Source of the DNA: Dyadobacter sp. 50-39 | GTDB taxonomy: Bacteria; Bacteroidota; Bacteroidia; Cytophagales; Spirosomataceae | Reading direction: 5' to 3' | DNA: 64,000 nt | Assembly (NCBI GenBank): GCA_001898145.1 | Contig: MKSR01000036.1 | Span: 1-64,000 of the forward strand | Shown here: positions 8,078 through 17,338 of the stretch, in pieces | How the letters are laid out: each line of letters begins with the position of its first letter | Position numbering within the stretch: position 1 is the first letter of the stretch | The notes under the pieces: model-generated | Seen by the model: the letters and a program-made list of their open reading frames with translations, nothing else | Told to the model about the DNA's origin: nothing | Database searches by the model: none | Made by a program: the position numbers and the translations under genes

Positions 8078-9143
8078 GGCGCACAACATTCATTTCAACG
8101 AAAACACAGGCAAACATTCCTTTTTCTCCGTCAAAGAGAAAGCATGGCACGGCCTTGGCCTGATCGTGGACAACTGCGGGTTAAGCAGTGAGGCAATCGC
8201 CTACGCAGGCCTTGACTACGACGTCGTAAAATCTCCGCTTTTTACTACCGGGATTACGACCGGTAACGGGGACGGCGTAACTATCCACGAGCCCGGACAG
8301 GCTACTGTTCCGGGATATTACGCGACCCAGCGCATAGATACCGGTCAGGTACTCGGCGTGGTCGGCTCGGATTACCGGGTAGTACAGAACCGCGACGCGT
8401 TCACATTTTTTGACAGCATCGCAGACGGTAAAGGCATACGCTACGAAACAGCGGGAGGCCTCGGAAGCGGGGAACGTATATTTATCACCGCCAAGATCGA
8501 CGACAAAATCATAGTCGGTAAAAACGATGAAATCGAGCAGTACCTTTTTCTGACCAATTCGCACGACGGTTCTGGAAGTATTACCGTGGCTTTTACCCCA
8601 ATCCGGGTGGTATGCCAAAATACACTGAATGCAGTCGTCGGAAGTTTGTCCTCCGCTGTACGCATCCGCCACACGGCAAGTGCTAAGGAGCGGCTCGCAT
8701 CTGCCCATAAATTGATGGGGATGGCCGCAAAGATTTCAGTACAGACCGAAGCGGTTTTTAATAAGTGGGCCAAAGTCCGCATCACAGACGGCCAGCTGCG
8801 TCGACTGATTCAAATGGCGATGGCGCCAGGAAAAGAAACCCTTGGCAAAATTCAGGATAGCCGGTTTGAGTTGCTCTCTACTCAATTCAATAATCTGGTT
8901 GACCGGGTTTACAGCTATGCGATGGCAAGCCCCGAGCAAAACCTTGAAACGACGGCGGGTACCGTTTTCGGAGCGTACAACGCGGTAACCGGATACTTTC
9001 AAAATGTCAGGTATTACAACACCGCAGAACACAAAGCCAAATCGATCCTTTTCGGAGGAAGTGCAAGCCAGCGCGGTAAAGCAGCTTTTAAGCTTTGTGA
9101 CAGGTTTGCCACGCATGGCCCGGAAATATTCGGATCTAATTAG
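8076..9143 (+). CDS. DUF932 (phage/plasmid-like) protein
   Basis: 355 residues matching the DUF932 / phage-plasmid-like protein family: HFNENTGKHSFFSVKEKAWHGLG at the start in outline, then the paired segments GYYATQRIDTGQVLGVVGSDYRVVQN and ITVAFTPIRVVCQNTLN in outline (shown by their order, not quoted in full elsewhere). The family is common on plasmids, phages and conjugative elements and its biochemical role is not established; an anti-restriction role is sometimes suggested. It is the first gene of the mobile-element backbone block and is followed by a strong hairpin. Confidence 0.85.
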   Translation: MAHNIHFNENTGKHSFFSVKEKAWHGLGLIVDNCGLSSEAIAYAGLDYDVVKSPLFTTGITTGNGDGVTIHEPGQATVPGYYATQRIDTGQVLGVVGSDYRVVQNRDAFTFFDSIADGKGIRYETAGGLGSGERIFITAKIDDKIIVGKNDEIEQYLFLTNSHDGSGSITVAFTPIRVVCQNTLNAVVGSLSSAVRIRHTASAKERLASAHKLMGMAAKISVQTEAVFNKWAKVRITDGQLRRLIQMAMAPGKETLGKIQDSRFELLSTQFNNLVDRVYSYAMASPEQNLETTAGTVFGAYNAVTGYFQNVRYYNTAEHKAKSILFGGSASQRGKAAFKLCDRFATHGPEIFGSN

Positions 9144-9149
9144 AAGACG

Positions 9150-9180
9150 GTCACCCGGAGGCCTATTGCCTCCGGGTGAC
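9150..9180 (+). terminator. Hairpin after the DUF932 gene
   Basis: A perfect 13-base-pair inverted repeat (GTCACCCGGAGGC, loop CTATT, GCCTCCGGGTGAC) begins seven bases after the DUF932 stop codon. There is no T-run after it, so it may act as a transcript-stabilising or factor-dependent terminator. Confidence 0.6.
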
Positions 9181-9498
9181 TAACGGCTAGCCGAAAAAAT
9201 CGCGGCCGCCCTGCGGGGCGGCGGTCAGCGGTGTCGCGGCGGATCGGATAAGGTTTTTGAGAATAAACAGCCGCCGCGACGGGCATTTTTGATTTAGGGG
9301 GATTTCTTTCTTCAGGGATTCATAGGGCGTGGATTAAAGATTGGCCGCTCATTAAGGAGCCAAGTTAGCCGGGCTGGCTCTGGAAGCGGTATGAAATTCC
9401 GGCATAAAACACCGGCCTTGCATGCCGGCATTTATTCCGTTGCTTCACGCCGCTTATCGCCCTCCGGCAAGTGCTGCACCATAATTCACTTAAACCAG
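9181..9498. other. Gene-free GC-rich spacer before the radC-like gene
   Basis: About 318 bases without a convincing gene. A second hairpin lies at 9205-9222 (GCCGCCC, loop TGCG, GGGCGGC), in a stretch of CG-rich sequence. The upstream in-frame extension of the RadC-like frame (from 9391) has no family resemblance and is taken as non-coding. Confidence 0.4.
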
Positions 9499-9975
9499 AT
9501 GATTATGGAAACGCTAGCAAGATTTACACAGACTTTTCAGGTAGCAGAAATTGACCTGATCTACAAAACAGGCTTCAACGTAACCGAGCGTCCGAAAATA
9601 ACTCAGGCTACTGACGCTTATGAGCTACTGCTTAAGAACTGGAATCAGGGAAGACTAGGCTTTGTTGAAGAATTCAAAATCCTGCTGCTCAACCAGGGCA
9701 ATTTTGTTTTGGGAGAATACCAGGTTTCACAAGGGGGCGTAAGCGCCACATCAGTAGACGTACGACTTATTTTTGCCGCTGCGTTGAAAGCAAACGCGTC
9801 AGGACTAATCCTTGCACATAACCACCCATCAGGACAGCTGTATCCGTCCGATGCAGACCGCAGCGCAACCCGCAGGATATGTGAGGCGGCAACCCTTTTT
9901 CAAATCGATGTGCTGGATCATCTAATCATCACAAGCGGATCTTTCTATTCTTTTTTAGAGGGCGGCGACCTTTGA
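9499..9975 (+). CDS. RadC-like JAB-domain protein
   Basis: About 158 residues from the ATG at 9499. It carries the MPN+/JAB metalloprotease-like signature of the RadC family: LAHNHPSGQLYPSDAD gives the HxH, Ser and Asp metal-site pattern, and the C-terminus LLDHLIITSGSFYSFLEGG-like ending is usual. The N-terminal HhH domain of chromosomal RadC is absent, as is typical of copies carried on mobile elements. Despite the name, a DNA-repair role is not supported for this family. A good hairpin terminator follows the stop. Confidence 0.85.
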   Translation: MIMETLARFTQTFQVAEIDLIYKTGFNVTERPKITQATDAYELLLKNWNQGRLGFVEEFKILLLNQGNFVLGEYQVSQGGVSATSVDVRLIFAAALKANASGLILAHNHPSGQLYPSDADRSATRRICEAATLFQIDVLDHLIITSGSFYSFLEGGDL

Positions 9976-9988
9976 CGCAAAAAAAATA

Positions 9989-10019
9989 AAAAGCTGCCGG
10001 AGTCGCTCCGGCAGCTTTT
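9989..10019. terminator. Terminator between convergent radC-like and hypothetical genes
   Basis: A perfect 14-bp stem (AAAAGCTGCCGGAG, loop TCG, CTCCGGCAGCTTTT) lies 14 bases past the RadC-like stop. Symmetric A- and T-tracts flank it, so it can terminate transcription from both sides. Confidence 0.8.
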
Positions 10020-10053
10020 ATCGTACGTGGATCTGATTGGCCAGCAACGCTGT

Positions 10054-10422
10054 TCAGGTTTTTGACAGCTGCTGCAACTTTTGGTTCACCTCGGTAAGCC
10101 CGGCCTTAAAAAGTAACTTTTCGATAAATTCTCCCAGGTCTGTTGCTACGGCCTCACCCGCAAAAAAGAGAAGTGATGATGGGGCTTCCTTCGCCCCTGT
10201 GAGCCCTGCCTGCAATCCGGCGGCCAAGGCCAGCGTAGCTTTCCGTGTCAGCTTCATATCAAGCTTGATTTCTTCATTCATTCCCGGGCTTGAAAGCAAT
10301 GTTTCAAAGAGCAGGTTGATCTCGACCTTATTTTCCATCACGTCTCTGGTTTTTGTTGAACATCGAGAGCAAATGAAACGCGTCTGAACCAGTTTCACCC
10401 ATTCGAAAATCGAAAGGGTCAT
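10054..10422 (-). CDS. Hypothetical protein
   Basis: 122 residues from ATG 10422; an internal ATG at 10338 gives 94 residues. The N-terminus contains CSRC, possibly half of a metal site; the rest is Leu/Ala/Glu-rich and helical (LTRKATLALAAGLQAGL). No signal peptide. A plus-strand frame through the same bases is Ser-rich and looks like a shadow. It sits in the mobile-element backbone between the RadC-like gene and the mobilisation operon. Family not recognised. Confidence 0.5.
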   Translation of the reverse strand: MTLSIFEWVKLVQTRFICSRCSTKTRDVMENKVEINLLFETLLSSPGMNEEIKLDMKLTRKATLALAAGLQAGLTGAKEAPSSLLFFAGEAVATDLGEFIEKLLFKAGLTEVNQKLQQLSKT

Positions 10423-10518
10423 TTTTGTCCAGCCAGCTTGTCCTATTTTCGTATCACATCTGGGGCTAATCCCGTATGCGGCTTCGCTAGAAGCAGGTCA
10501 ACCGAATTTAGATGATAG

Positions 10519-10553
10519 GGTGGGACGCCCCCTTTTTGGGCGGCTCAACCACC
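10519..10553 (+). other. Two-part hairpin upstream of mob genes, candidate oriT region
   Basis: Nested inverted repeats GGTGG/CCACC (10519-10523 and 10549-10553) and CGCCC/GGGCG (10526-10530 and 10538-10542) surround a T-rich loop, about 150 bases before the MobC-like start. Transfer origins of mobilisable elements commonly lie just upstream of relaxosome genes and contain such repeats. No nick site can be assigned from sequence alone. Confidence 0.3.
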
Positions 10554-10701
10554 TGTCTTTCCGTGGTTGGCCAGATGTACAAATGTATCACGCGGCCAGC
10601 CGCGGTGCTTCATTTGGATCTGGCTGCTCGCGCAGGGCGGGCCACTCGGAACTCGTGGTCTTTTGCAGAGTGAGATTTTTGAAACAGATAAACGTCTGGA
10701 C

Positions 10702-11091
10702 ATGGAAGAGGGGAAAGAAATTCGAGAAAAATGGCTTCATGTAAGGCTATCAAGTCAGGAGTCGGCTGAGCTTAACAAGCTTTTCAAGGCAAGTGCAGAA
10801 AGGTATCTGAGCGATTTTGCAAGGAAGAAATTACTCGGCAAACCAGTTCTGGTCGCTACCCGAAACGCATCCCAGGACGGGCTCATCGAACAGCTCGCAG
10901 GGCTCCGTACCGAGCTCTCGCGCCTAGGCACAAACTACAATCAGGCGGTCAAAAAACTGCATGCCGTCTCGCGGATCAAAGACTTTGAGCACTGGCTGGT
11001 TGCCTATGAATTAGACCGCAGAAAACTGCTGTCTCAGGTAGAACAAGCCGGGCTTGTAATTGCTGATTTGGCTGAGCAATGGTCGCAGTGA
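10702..11091 (+). CDS. MobC-like relaxosome accessory protein
   Basis: About 129 residues from the ATG at 10702 (MEEGKEIREKWLHVRLS). Layout fits the MobC family: an N-terminal ribbon-helix-helix-like start (VRLSSQESAELNKLF), a central RKKLLGKPV, then the family-typical LSRLGTNYNQAVKKLH and a C-terminal helix. Such proteins bind oriT and assist the relaxase. The gene overlaps the relaxase by 13 bases, indicating coupled translation. The upstream extension of the frame to 10567 shows no family match. Confidence 0.8.
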   Translation: MEEGKEIREKWLHVRLSSQESAELNKLFKASAERYLSDFARKKLLGKPVLVATRNASQDGLIEQLAGLRTELSRLGTNYNQAVKKLHAVSRIKDFEHWLVAYELDRRKLLSQVEQAGLVIADLAEQWSQ

Positions 11092-12344
11092 TTCACAGTG
11101 GCTCCTCTCTCAGAGAGGCGCTCAACTACAACGAAAATAAGGTCAAACGCGGTGTTGCCGAGTGTATCGACGCCGGTTATTATGTGAAGGACGCGGGAGA
11201 TTTGAGCTACCGGGACAAGTTCTCACGGCTAAAAAAATTGATGGACCTCAATAGCCGGACAAAAGTCAACACGCTGCATATCTCCCTGAATTTTGCAGCA
11301 GAAGATAAACTCGACAAGGCGTCTCTCAGGCAGATTGCCGGCGTGTACCTGGATAAGATCGGCTTCGCATCGCAGCCCTATTTGCTCTACGAGCACCGGG
11401 ATGCGGCTCATCAGCACGTGCATATTCTGACTACGAATATCCGTGCCGATGGAAAAGCTATCAACCTGCATAATATAGGCAAAATCCGCTCGGAAGCTGC
11501 ACGCAAAGAGATCGAGAGCGAGTTCTCTTTGGTGCGGGCCGAAGACCACAAACGGCAGGTTTTTCAGCTTAAACCTGCCGTGCTTTCACCCTTGCAATAC
11601 GGCCGGGCAGAGACAAAGCAAGCCATAGGCAACGTATTGCAAACTGTGATAAAGGGTTATCATTATAGTTCGCTCGTCGAGCTCAATGCTGTTCTCGCGC
11701 AGTACAATATCTATGCCGATCCAGGAGCAGAAGGATCCAGGGTCAGACAGGGCGCAGGCTTGTTGTTCCGTGTTTTGGACGGCAACGGACAAAGCGTTGG
11801 TGTGCCCATCAAAGCCAGTGATTTTCATTTTAAACCAACATTAAAATCATTGCAAAGCCGTTTTCTTGCAGGCAAAATTGCCCGGGAAAAGCATGCAGCA
11901 CGCTTGAAGAATACGATTGACAAGGCTGTTTCTTCCGCTAATTTCGGTGATCTGCCTGCCCTTCAAGAGACGCTAAAATCAGAAGGAGTAGCGCTTGTTC
12001 TGCGCACGAGCAAGACCGGTTTGACCTATGGGCTTACCTACGTCGACCACCGGACTAAGGTAGTCTTTAACGGAAGTGATCTGGGAAAAGCTTATAGTGC
12101 CAAAGCGGTTCAACAGGCGCTTGCATCCCAAATCATGGATAGTCGGCAAAGGATGCAGCACCAGTCTGCTGCACTGGGAACACCAACAATTGGTGGTCAA
12201 TTTAGCCTCCCAACTTTCAGCGGTACTGCACCGGAGAGGAAGCATGAGACAGACGACTTACTCGCTTCCCTATTCAATCCTGAAACCGGCGAGCAGGGCG
12301 TGCCATGGCAGCTTAGAAAGCCACGTCGAAGGCGAGGAAGGTAA
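11079..12344 (+). CDS. Relaxase / mobilisation nuclease (MobA/VirD2 type)
   Basis: 421 residues. The N-terminal 160 residues match the relaxase fold: Tyr candidates in ALNYNEN (near 17) and GYYVKD, and the metal-binding motif EHRDAAHQHVHILTTN with His 106, 111, 113 and 115. It nicks oriT and stays attached to the transferred strand. The remaining part is probably a DNA-binding or helper region; the last 25 residues are Arg-rich. Overlaps mobC upstream and is followed 25 bases later by the coupling protein gene, forming a three-gene mobilisation operon. Confidence 0.88.
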   Translation: MVAVIHSGSSLREALNYNENKVKRGVAECIDAGYYVKDAGDLSYRDKFSRLKKLMDLNSRTKVNTLHISLNFAAEDKLDKASLRQIAGVYLDKIGFASQPYLLYEHRDAAHQHVHILTTNIRADGKAINLHNIGKIRSEAARKEIESEFSLVRAEDHKRQVFQLKPAVLSPLQYGRAETKQAIGNVLQTVIKGYHYSSLVELNAVLAQYNIYADPGAEGSRVRQGAGLLFRVLDGNGQSVGVPIKASDFHFKPTLKSLQSRFLAGKIAREKHAARLKNTIDKAVSSANFGDLPALQETLKSEGVALVLRTSKTGLTYGLTYVDHRTKVVFNGSDLGKAYSAKAVQQALASQIMDSRQRMQHQSAALGTPTIGGQFSLPTFSGTAPERKHETDDLLASLFNPETGEQGVPWQLRKPRRRRGR

Positions 12345-12369
12345 TTTATCAAATCAAAATCATAAGCTT

Positions 12370-14361
12370 ATGAGCATCCAAACTGCAGAAAACCAGCAAG
12401 CTCTGGCGCGCATCTCGGATATGACGCGCCTTCTGTCATTGGCAATTTTGCTGATCCATTTCTACTATTATTGCTACGGGTTGTTCCAGATCGCAGGCTT
12501 TGTAAACGGGTTCGCCGACCGGATCCTGGACAATATTGCAAGGACCGGTCTGTTGAGTGCGGCATATAAATCCAAGGCGATTGCTCTATGCCTGCTTCTG
12601 GTTTCCCTAGTAGGCACCAAAGGCAAAAAACATCAGAAACTAAAAAGCAGGTCAGGTATTTATTTAGCCCTAATCGGTCTCTTGGTCTACTGGCTACCAG
12701 TGTTGATTCTGGGAGTATCTGGTCCTATAAAGCTGCTCGCCGGTCTTTACATTGGCCTGACGCTGATTGGATTTTCGCTCATTCTCTCCGGCGGGACATT
12801 ACTTTCCCGGGTGATCAAAGTGAAACTTGGCGGGGATATTTTTAACCGGGAAAACGAGACCTTTCCGCAAGAAGAGCGCCTTTTGGAAAACGAGTTTTCG
12901 ATCAATCTGCCCGCCGAATATATCCTTAAAGGCAAGTGGCGGAAAAGCTGGATCAACTTCATTAACCCATTTCGCGGGGTTTTGGTGCTGGGTTCTCCGG
13001 GATCGGGAAAAAGCTACTTCGTGATCCGGCACATCATCACCCAGCACATCCGGAAAGGCTTCTCCATGTTTATCTATGATTTCAAATTTGACGATCTATC
13101 GCTGATTGCCTACAACAGTTTCCTGGCTAATCAACGTGCCTACAAAGTTTTGCCGCGGTTCTATACCATCAATTTTGATGACCTGGACCGTAGTGCCAGG
13201 TGCAACCCGCTCGAGCCTTCGACCATGCTCGATATCACTGACGCCGCCGAATCTGCGCGTACAATCCTGCTTGGTTTGAACCGCGAGTGGATCAAAAAGC
13301 AAGGTGATTTTTTTGTAGAATCTTCGATCAACTTTCTTACCGCAGTCATCTGGTTTCTTCGCCGTTACCAGGATGGGGAGTTCTGTACTTTACCTCATGT
13401 GATTGAGCTGATGCAAATGAACTACGATGAGCTCTTTACGGTCCTGCGAACTGAAAAAGAAATCGAGGTATTGGTTAACCCCTTCATTAGTGCATACCTG
13501 AATAACGCCATGGAGCAGCTGGAAGGCCAGATCGCATCTGCCAAGATCGCATTGGCCAGGCTTTCATCACCGCAACTCTATTATGTGCTATCAGGCAATG
13601 ATTTGACACTGGACATCAATAACCCAGACGCCCCCAAGATTCTGTGCATCGGCAATAATCCTCAGAAAATTCAGGTATATGGTGCCGTGATTTCACTCTA
13701 TGCAACAAGGCTCATCAAGCAGGTGAACATGAAGGGTAAGCTGAAAAGCAGTCTGATTTTCGATGAGTTTCCGACCATCTTTCTCAATAACATCGACGGG
13801 CTGATCGCCACAGCGCGGTCTAATAAGGTCGCCACTACCCTGGGTGTTCAGGATGCATCCCAACTCCGGAAAGATTACGGGAAGGAGCTCGCTGAGGTTA
13901 TCGTAAACATCACGGGCAATGTCATCAGTGGTCAGGTTTCTGGCGATACCGCAAAGCACCTCTCGGAGCGGTTTGGTAAAATTCAGCAGGATCGGACAGC
14001 ACTGTCGCTGAACCGGTCGGATACCTCAATCAGCAAGTCGATCCAGTTGGAGCTTGCCATTCCGGCCTCCAAAATTTCGTCAATGAGCTCAGGCGAATTT
14101 GTGGGACTGGTCGCCGACAATCCTGATCAGCCCATCGATTTGAAAGCGTTTCACAACCGCATCTTAAACAATCATCAGGCCTTGGCGGCAGAATCAGCGG
14201 GCTATAAACCGATCCCTGTTGTAAGGCAGATCAGCGGCCAGATCATCAAAAAGGTGTTCGAGCAGATTAAAGATGATGTGCGCGAGATCATTGAAACCGA
14301 GATTGCGAATATCAAACAGGATCCGGCACTGAAACATTTGCTCGTCGCAAAGAAAAAATAG
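12370..14361 (+). CDS. VirD4/TraG-like coupling protein (YWFCY type)
   Basis: 663 residues from ATG 12370; the longer frame overlaps the relaxase and is unlikely. The N-terminus has the Bacteroidota YWFCY-type membrane segment (HFYYYCYGLF, residues 30-39) and two or three further helices to about 143. Walker A is GSPGSGKS at 208-215, and a Walker B-like SLIFDEFPTIF follows. The family links relaxosome to a conjugative pore at the inner membrane. No pore genes are present, so the element would depend on a helper for transfer. It ends shortly before a spacer with a hairpin. Confidence 0.9.
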   Translation: MSIQTAENQQALARISDMTRLLSLAILLIHFYYYCYGLFQIAGFVNGFADRILDNIARTGLLSAAYKSKAIALCLLLVSLVGTKGKKHQKLKSRSGIYLALIGLLVYWLPVLILGVSGPIKLLAGLYIGLTLIGFSLILSGGTLLSRVIKVKLGGDIFNRENETFPQEERLLENEFSINLPAEYILKGKWRKSWINFINPFRGVLVLGSPGSGKSYFVIRHIITQHIRKGFSMFIYDFKFDDLSLIAYNSFLANQRAYKVLPRFYTINFDDLDRSARCNPLEPSTMLDITDAAESARTILLGLNREWIKKQGDFFVESSINFLTAVIWFLRRYQDGEFCTLPHVIELMQMNYDELFTVLRTEKEIEVLVNPFISAYLNNAMEQLEGQIASAKIALARLSSPQLYYVLSGNDLTLDINNPDAPKILCIGNNPQKIQVYGAVISLYATRLIKQVNMKGKLKSSLIFDEFPTIFLNNIDGLIATARSNKVATTLGVQDASQLRKDYGKELAEVIVNITGNVISGQVSGDTAKHLSERFGKIQQDRTALSLNRSDTSISKSIQLELAIPASKISSMSSGEFVGLVADNPDQPIDLKAFHNRILNNHQALAAESAGYKPIPVVRQISGQIIKKVFEQIKDDVREIIETEIANIKQDPALKHLLVAKKK

Positions 14362-14592
14362 ACGGGCACTATATTTACTGCGTAGCAAGCGATCTGGGGA
14401 TTGCGAATTTGGTAGCTGGTGTAATCAACAGTTTTTCGACGGGTCACATCAATGAACCGAACAGGCGATTTTCATAGACCTTTGACTAGGGCTGAAAGCA
14501 GGGCCTGTGCCAAGGTATAGATGTTTAAGACATAAATGCATTCCTGAAAAACTTATCGCGTACCGAGTCGGCAGTGTCTAGCCATGCCCTTA

Positions 14593-14627
14593 GCAAATAC
14601 TCTCTCGTTACTGGCGAGAGTATTTGC
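14593..14627. terminator. Hairpin in spacer after the mobilisation operon
   Basis: Inverted repeat GCAAATACTCTC / GAGAGTATTTGC (12 bp, 11-base loop) lies between the coupling-protein stop (14361) and the convergent small gene at 14688. The 326-base spacer holds no other feature I can support. It may be a terminator although T-runs are weak; a recombination or binding site is also possible. Confidence 0.4.
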
Positions 14628-14687
14628 ATTTGCCGGTGATGGACATTTTGTAATCGACCGTTTCGCCTAATAATACTTGAATCATAG

Positions 14688-14954
14688 CTAGGAGCGCAAA
14701 AACTCCTTGTTTAGCCCGGCGCTTAATGAGCAGAGATACCAAGCGGGGCGCCCTGTTATTTCACACCTATCAAGCGCAACCTGGTAGATGAGTCCAGCCC
14801 TTTCCAGTTCACGTTTATAACGGCAAATGTTCTTTTGCGGAATGCCAGTCGCGACTGAGATCATTGTTGCGGTCGCAACATGATGGGCAAGAAAACGATA
14901 CACAAGCGAGCGCTGAGTCCCGCTATTTCTGAGCTTGAATTTTTGATTTTTCAT
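14688..14954 (-). CDS. Small winged-helix-like DNA-binding protein
   Basis: 88 residues, basic N-terminus (MKNQKFKLRN) followed by SLVYRFLAHHVATATMISVATGIPQKNICRYKRELERAGL in outline, which has the spacing of a winged helix (helix, turn, recognition helix, then wing YQVALDRCEITGRPAWYL). Similar short proteins occur on Bacteroidota plasmids and conjugative elements. Target unknown; could control the neighbouring mobilisation or cargo genes. Confidence 0.6.
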   Translation of the reverse strand: MKNQKFKLRNSGTQRSLVYRFLAHHVATATMISVATGIPQKNICRYKRELERAGLIYQVALDRCEITGRPAWYLCSLSAGLNKEFLRS

Positions 14955-15028
14955 ACAGAGTGATTTTTTTAGATCCTCTGCAACGTTAGGAGGGTGTTTT
15001 AGGGTTGATGGTGTTCGATAGTCCCTAT

Positions 15029-17086
15029 TTATAGTCCCTTTAAATCTTCTTTTACCTTGTCCAAGTGGAGATGAGCGGTATAAGTAGTCCTATTTTCCTT
15101 AGACTTTTGGTTGATAACCAGAATATTACCCTTTATTTTTCGCTCATTCGCCGAAAGGATCTTTTCCAATATTTTATATAGGTGGTTGCTTTTCTGATTT
15201 GCAAACTGGCTTTTTAGAAATTCCAGATACCCCATTGTGTCTAACAGCGCGATACGATATGGTAGTTTGTTGGTTTTTAGCAGATTGAAGATCTTAGTAG
15301 AGTCGAGTTCTCTTTCCTTGCAGAATCCTTCGAAATCATACCGGTACAATTCATTTCTGAACTGGTTCTCATTTTTCGGGATTTTCGCTAATGTTGTTAG
15401 ATCTTCCGGCATGATAAACTGTACTTCCTTGGGTTTGTCAACGGTCGGCACGGGAAACTGAACTTTTTGCTGACTTTGGTACCCATAATCTTTCGAACAG
15501 AAGTCTTTTTCCGGCGTTTGCTGTGGAAAGTCTAGAAATTCCTTTTCCAGCAACTTATAAAAAAGCTTTTCATCGGCATCCCGAACTTGTATAGGATAGC
15601 CGCCCTTCCATTTGAGCATAAAACCGAATAATATATGCCTTTGCTCTTCATTCAATGGTAGTGACCTTAATACCTCCAGTGTTGAGATCGCCTTTCCGTA
15701 CAAGTTTGCCCTCGAATACCGGTCCTGCTCCCAAAACAAGTTCAGAAATCCTAATGGAGAAAATGTCCCTTTTCGTGGACCTGATTCGAAATAATCATAT
15801 GTCTGAAAAACAAGTTCGCTATTGCCGATGTTTTTTTCGTTAAAGTAGAAGTCCAAATCATTTGGGGCAGATAGGGAACAGATATCACTGTCGTTGTAAA
15901 TAAAATTTTTGGGGCTTGGTTCAAGTATAATTTTGTCAGCTGGCATAGTGCCTGGACGTAAGAAGAGATGCTTTTCCGGGGAGTTTTCAGGGAAACTCAG
16001 GAACTCCCTTTCCAGGAATCTGAGCGCATTCGCTGAGTTGGCATTGATGTGGCTAATGGGATACCCGCCGTAAAATTTCAAAATGAATCCAAACAAAATG
16101 TGTTTTTTCTCTTGGTCTAGTCTTAGTTTAGTTAGCGTTTGAACCACTGAGTAGGGGCGATTCCAATTACTCTCAAAATACGACCATTGCTTATGCCAGA
16201 GGTTTAAAAAGGCCAAGGGGTCAAACAAGCCAGCGCGGGGACCGGATTCGAAGTGTCGAATTGTTTCATTGACAAAATCTCCATCGTGATTCCTTAGAAG
16301 ACTATAGAAAAAGTCAAGAGAGTTGTGACTGGAAATCGAATCGATATACGCCGAGACGGGTATGTTTTTTCTTTTTAAACCGAGATTTACTGAGAAGTTT
16401 TCATTTTCTGCCGCTAATTGCCGTTTCAGGTAAAAATTGAAGTAACGCTTCAATTTTTGATAGTCTTCCTTTTGCTGTTGAGTGTCGACACCGGTCATTC
16501 CGTGAATGTCGACAAATATGTTCTCATCGTCTTGCAGTATTGCTTCCAGTATTTTGATGGCTATTGGATTAAAAAGATTTTTTGCTTCGTCGACGATGCT
16601 TGTTGCCAGTATTTCAGCTTCTTTATCATACCCGGCTACTTCTTGATTTTGAATTACTGTTTTTTTTAACGCTTGGATCTCTTGCTGGATTTTTTTCAGG
16701 ATTGTTACAGTGGGCGTTTTTCTCAGATCCTGGACATAGAATTTCTCATCCAACTCATTTTTGGTTAGTTTATCGTAGAACTCATTGGTGATTTCATAGA
16801 CCCGGCGTTCAAAGTCGGTTTGGTGGACAATGTGCGCCATCACTGGTATTCCACTCGATGTTACAGGAATTCCTTCGTGTACGTGCTCGAATCCTTCCTT
16901 CAACTGTTGACGGGTAAAATACTGTGAAATGTACCGGCTCACATCTGGCATTTGCGGGGCTGACTGAAACTCCTTGAGCAGCTGCCGCTTTGCATACCTA
17001 TCTTCGGTGAGGATTGCCTTAAAGGGGAATTCAGATTTATCTAGTTCTTCAATAAATTGACGAAGCCTATTTAGACTTTCCTTCAT
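15029..17086 (-). CDS. Hypothetical protein with tandem internal repeat
   Basis: 685 residues from ATG 17086 (the longer frame needs TTG at 17110). No signal peptide or membrane segment. Two related segments of about 96 residues, near 279-374 and 433-529, each begin FESGPR, continue with PLxFLNL, share HILFGF(I/M)LK and GGYPI, and end with (E/K)EFLxFP and PEK. Between them is a variable linker. The first 200 residues are helical and Lys/Glu-rich; the last 70 are basic. Unknown family. It is more AT-rich than the flanking chromosome and appears to be mobile-element cargo, transcribed away from the next gene. Confidence 0.7.
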   Translation of the reverse strand: MKESLNRLRQFIEELDKSEFPFKAILTEDRYAKRQLLKEFQSAPQMPDVSRYISQYFTRQQLKEGFEHVHEGIPVTSSGIPVMAHIVHQTDFERRVYEITNEFYDKLTKNELDEKFYVQDLRKTPTVTILKKIQQEIQALKKTVIQNQEVAGYDKEAEILATSIVDEAKNLFNPIAIKILEAILQDDENIFVDIHGMTGVDTQQQKEDYQKLKRYFNFYLKRQLAAENENFSVNLGLKRKNIPVSAYIDSISSHNSLDFFYSLLRNHDGDFVNETIRHFESGPRAGLFDPLAFLNLWHKQWSYFESNWNRPYSVVQTLTKLRLDQEKKHILFGFILKFYGGYPISHINANSANALRFLEREFLSFPENSPEKHLFLRPGTMPADKIILEPSPKNFIYNDSDICSLSAPNDLDFYFNEKNIGNSELVFQTYDYFESGPRKGTFSPLGFLNLFWEQDRYSRANLYGKAISTLEVLRSLPLNEEQRHILFGFMLKWKGGYPIQVRDADEKLFYKLLEKEFLDFPQQTPEKDFCSKDYGYQSQQKVQFPVPTVDKPKEVQFIMPEDLTTLAKIPKNENQFRNELYRYDFEGFCKERELDSTKIFNLLKTNKLPYRIALLDTMGYLEFLKSQFANQKSNHLYKILEKILSANERKIKGNILVINQKSKENRTTYTAHLHLDKVKEDLKGL

Positions 17087-17338
17087 CGGGGATGTTTCTT
17101 GCACAATCAAAATAAATTCGAGGTCCGTTATTCGTTGACTTGCAATTTATGAAAACGGACGGATCAAAATTGCATAGAGTTGGGATTTGGAACGACTCCG
17201 CTAATAGATCTCTTAGCTGCGTCAGCTGCTTTGAAATAATCTGCTGACACTACTTCCTTGGACAAACCCTAGAATTGACAGTTTTTGATATTCGAAGGAT
17301 CGACCTATATTGCCTGCATTGTTAATTGTTTTCTCTTT

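Noticed and set aside
12076-12369. Extended N-terminus of the coupling protein
   Set aside because: Overlaps the relaxase coding region in another frame; ATG 12370 is followed by the YWFCY-type helix as expected.
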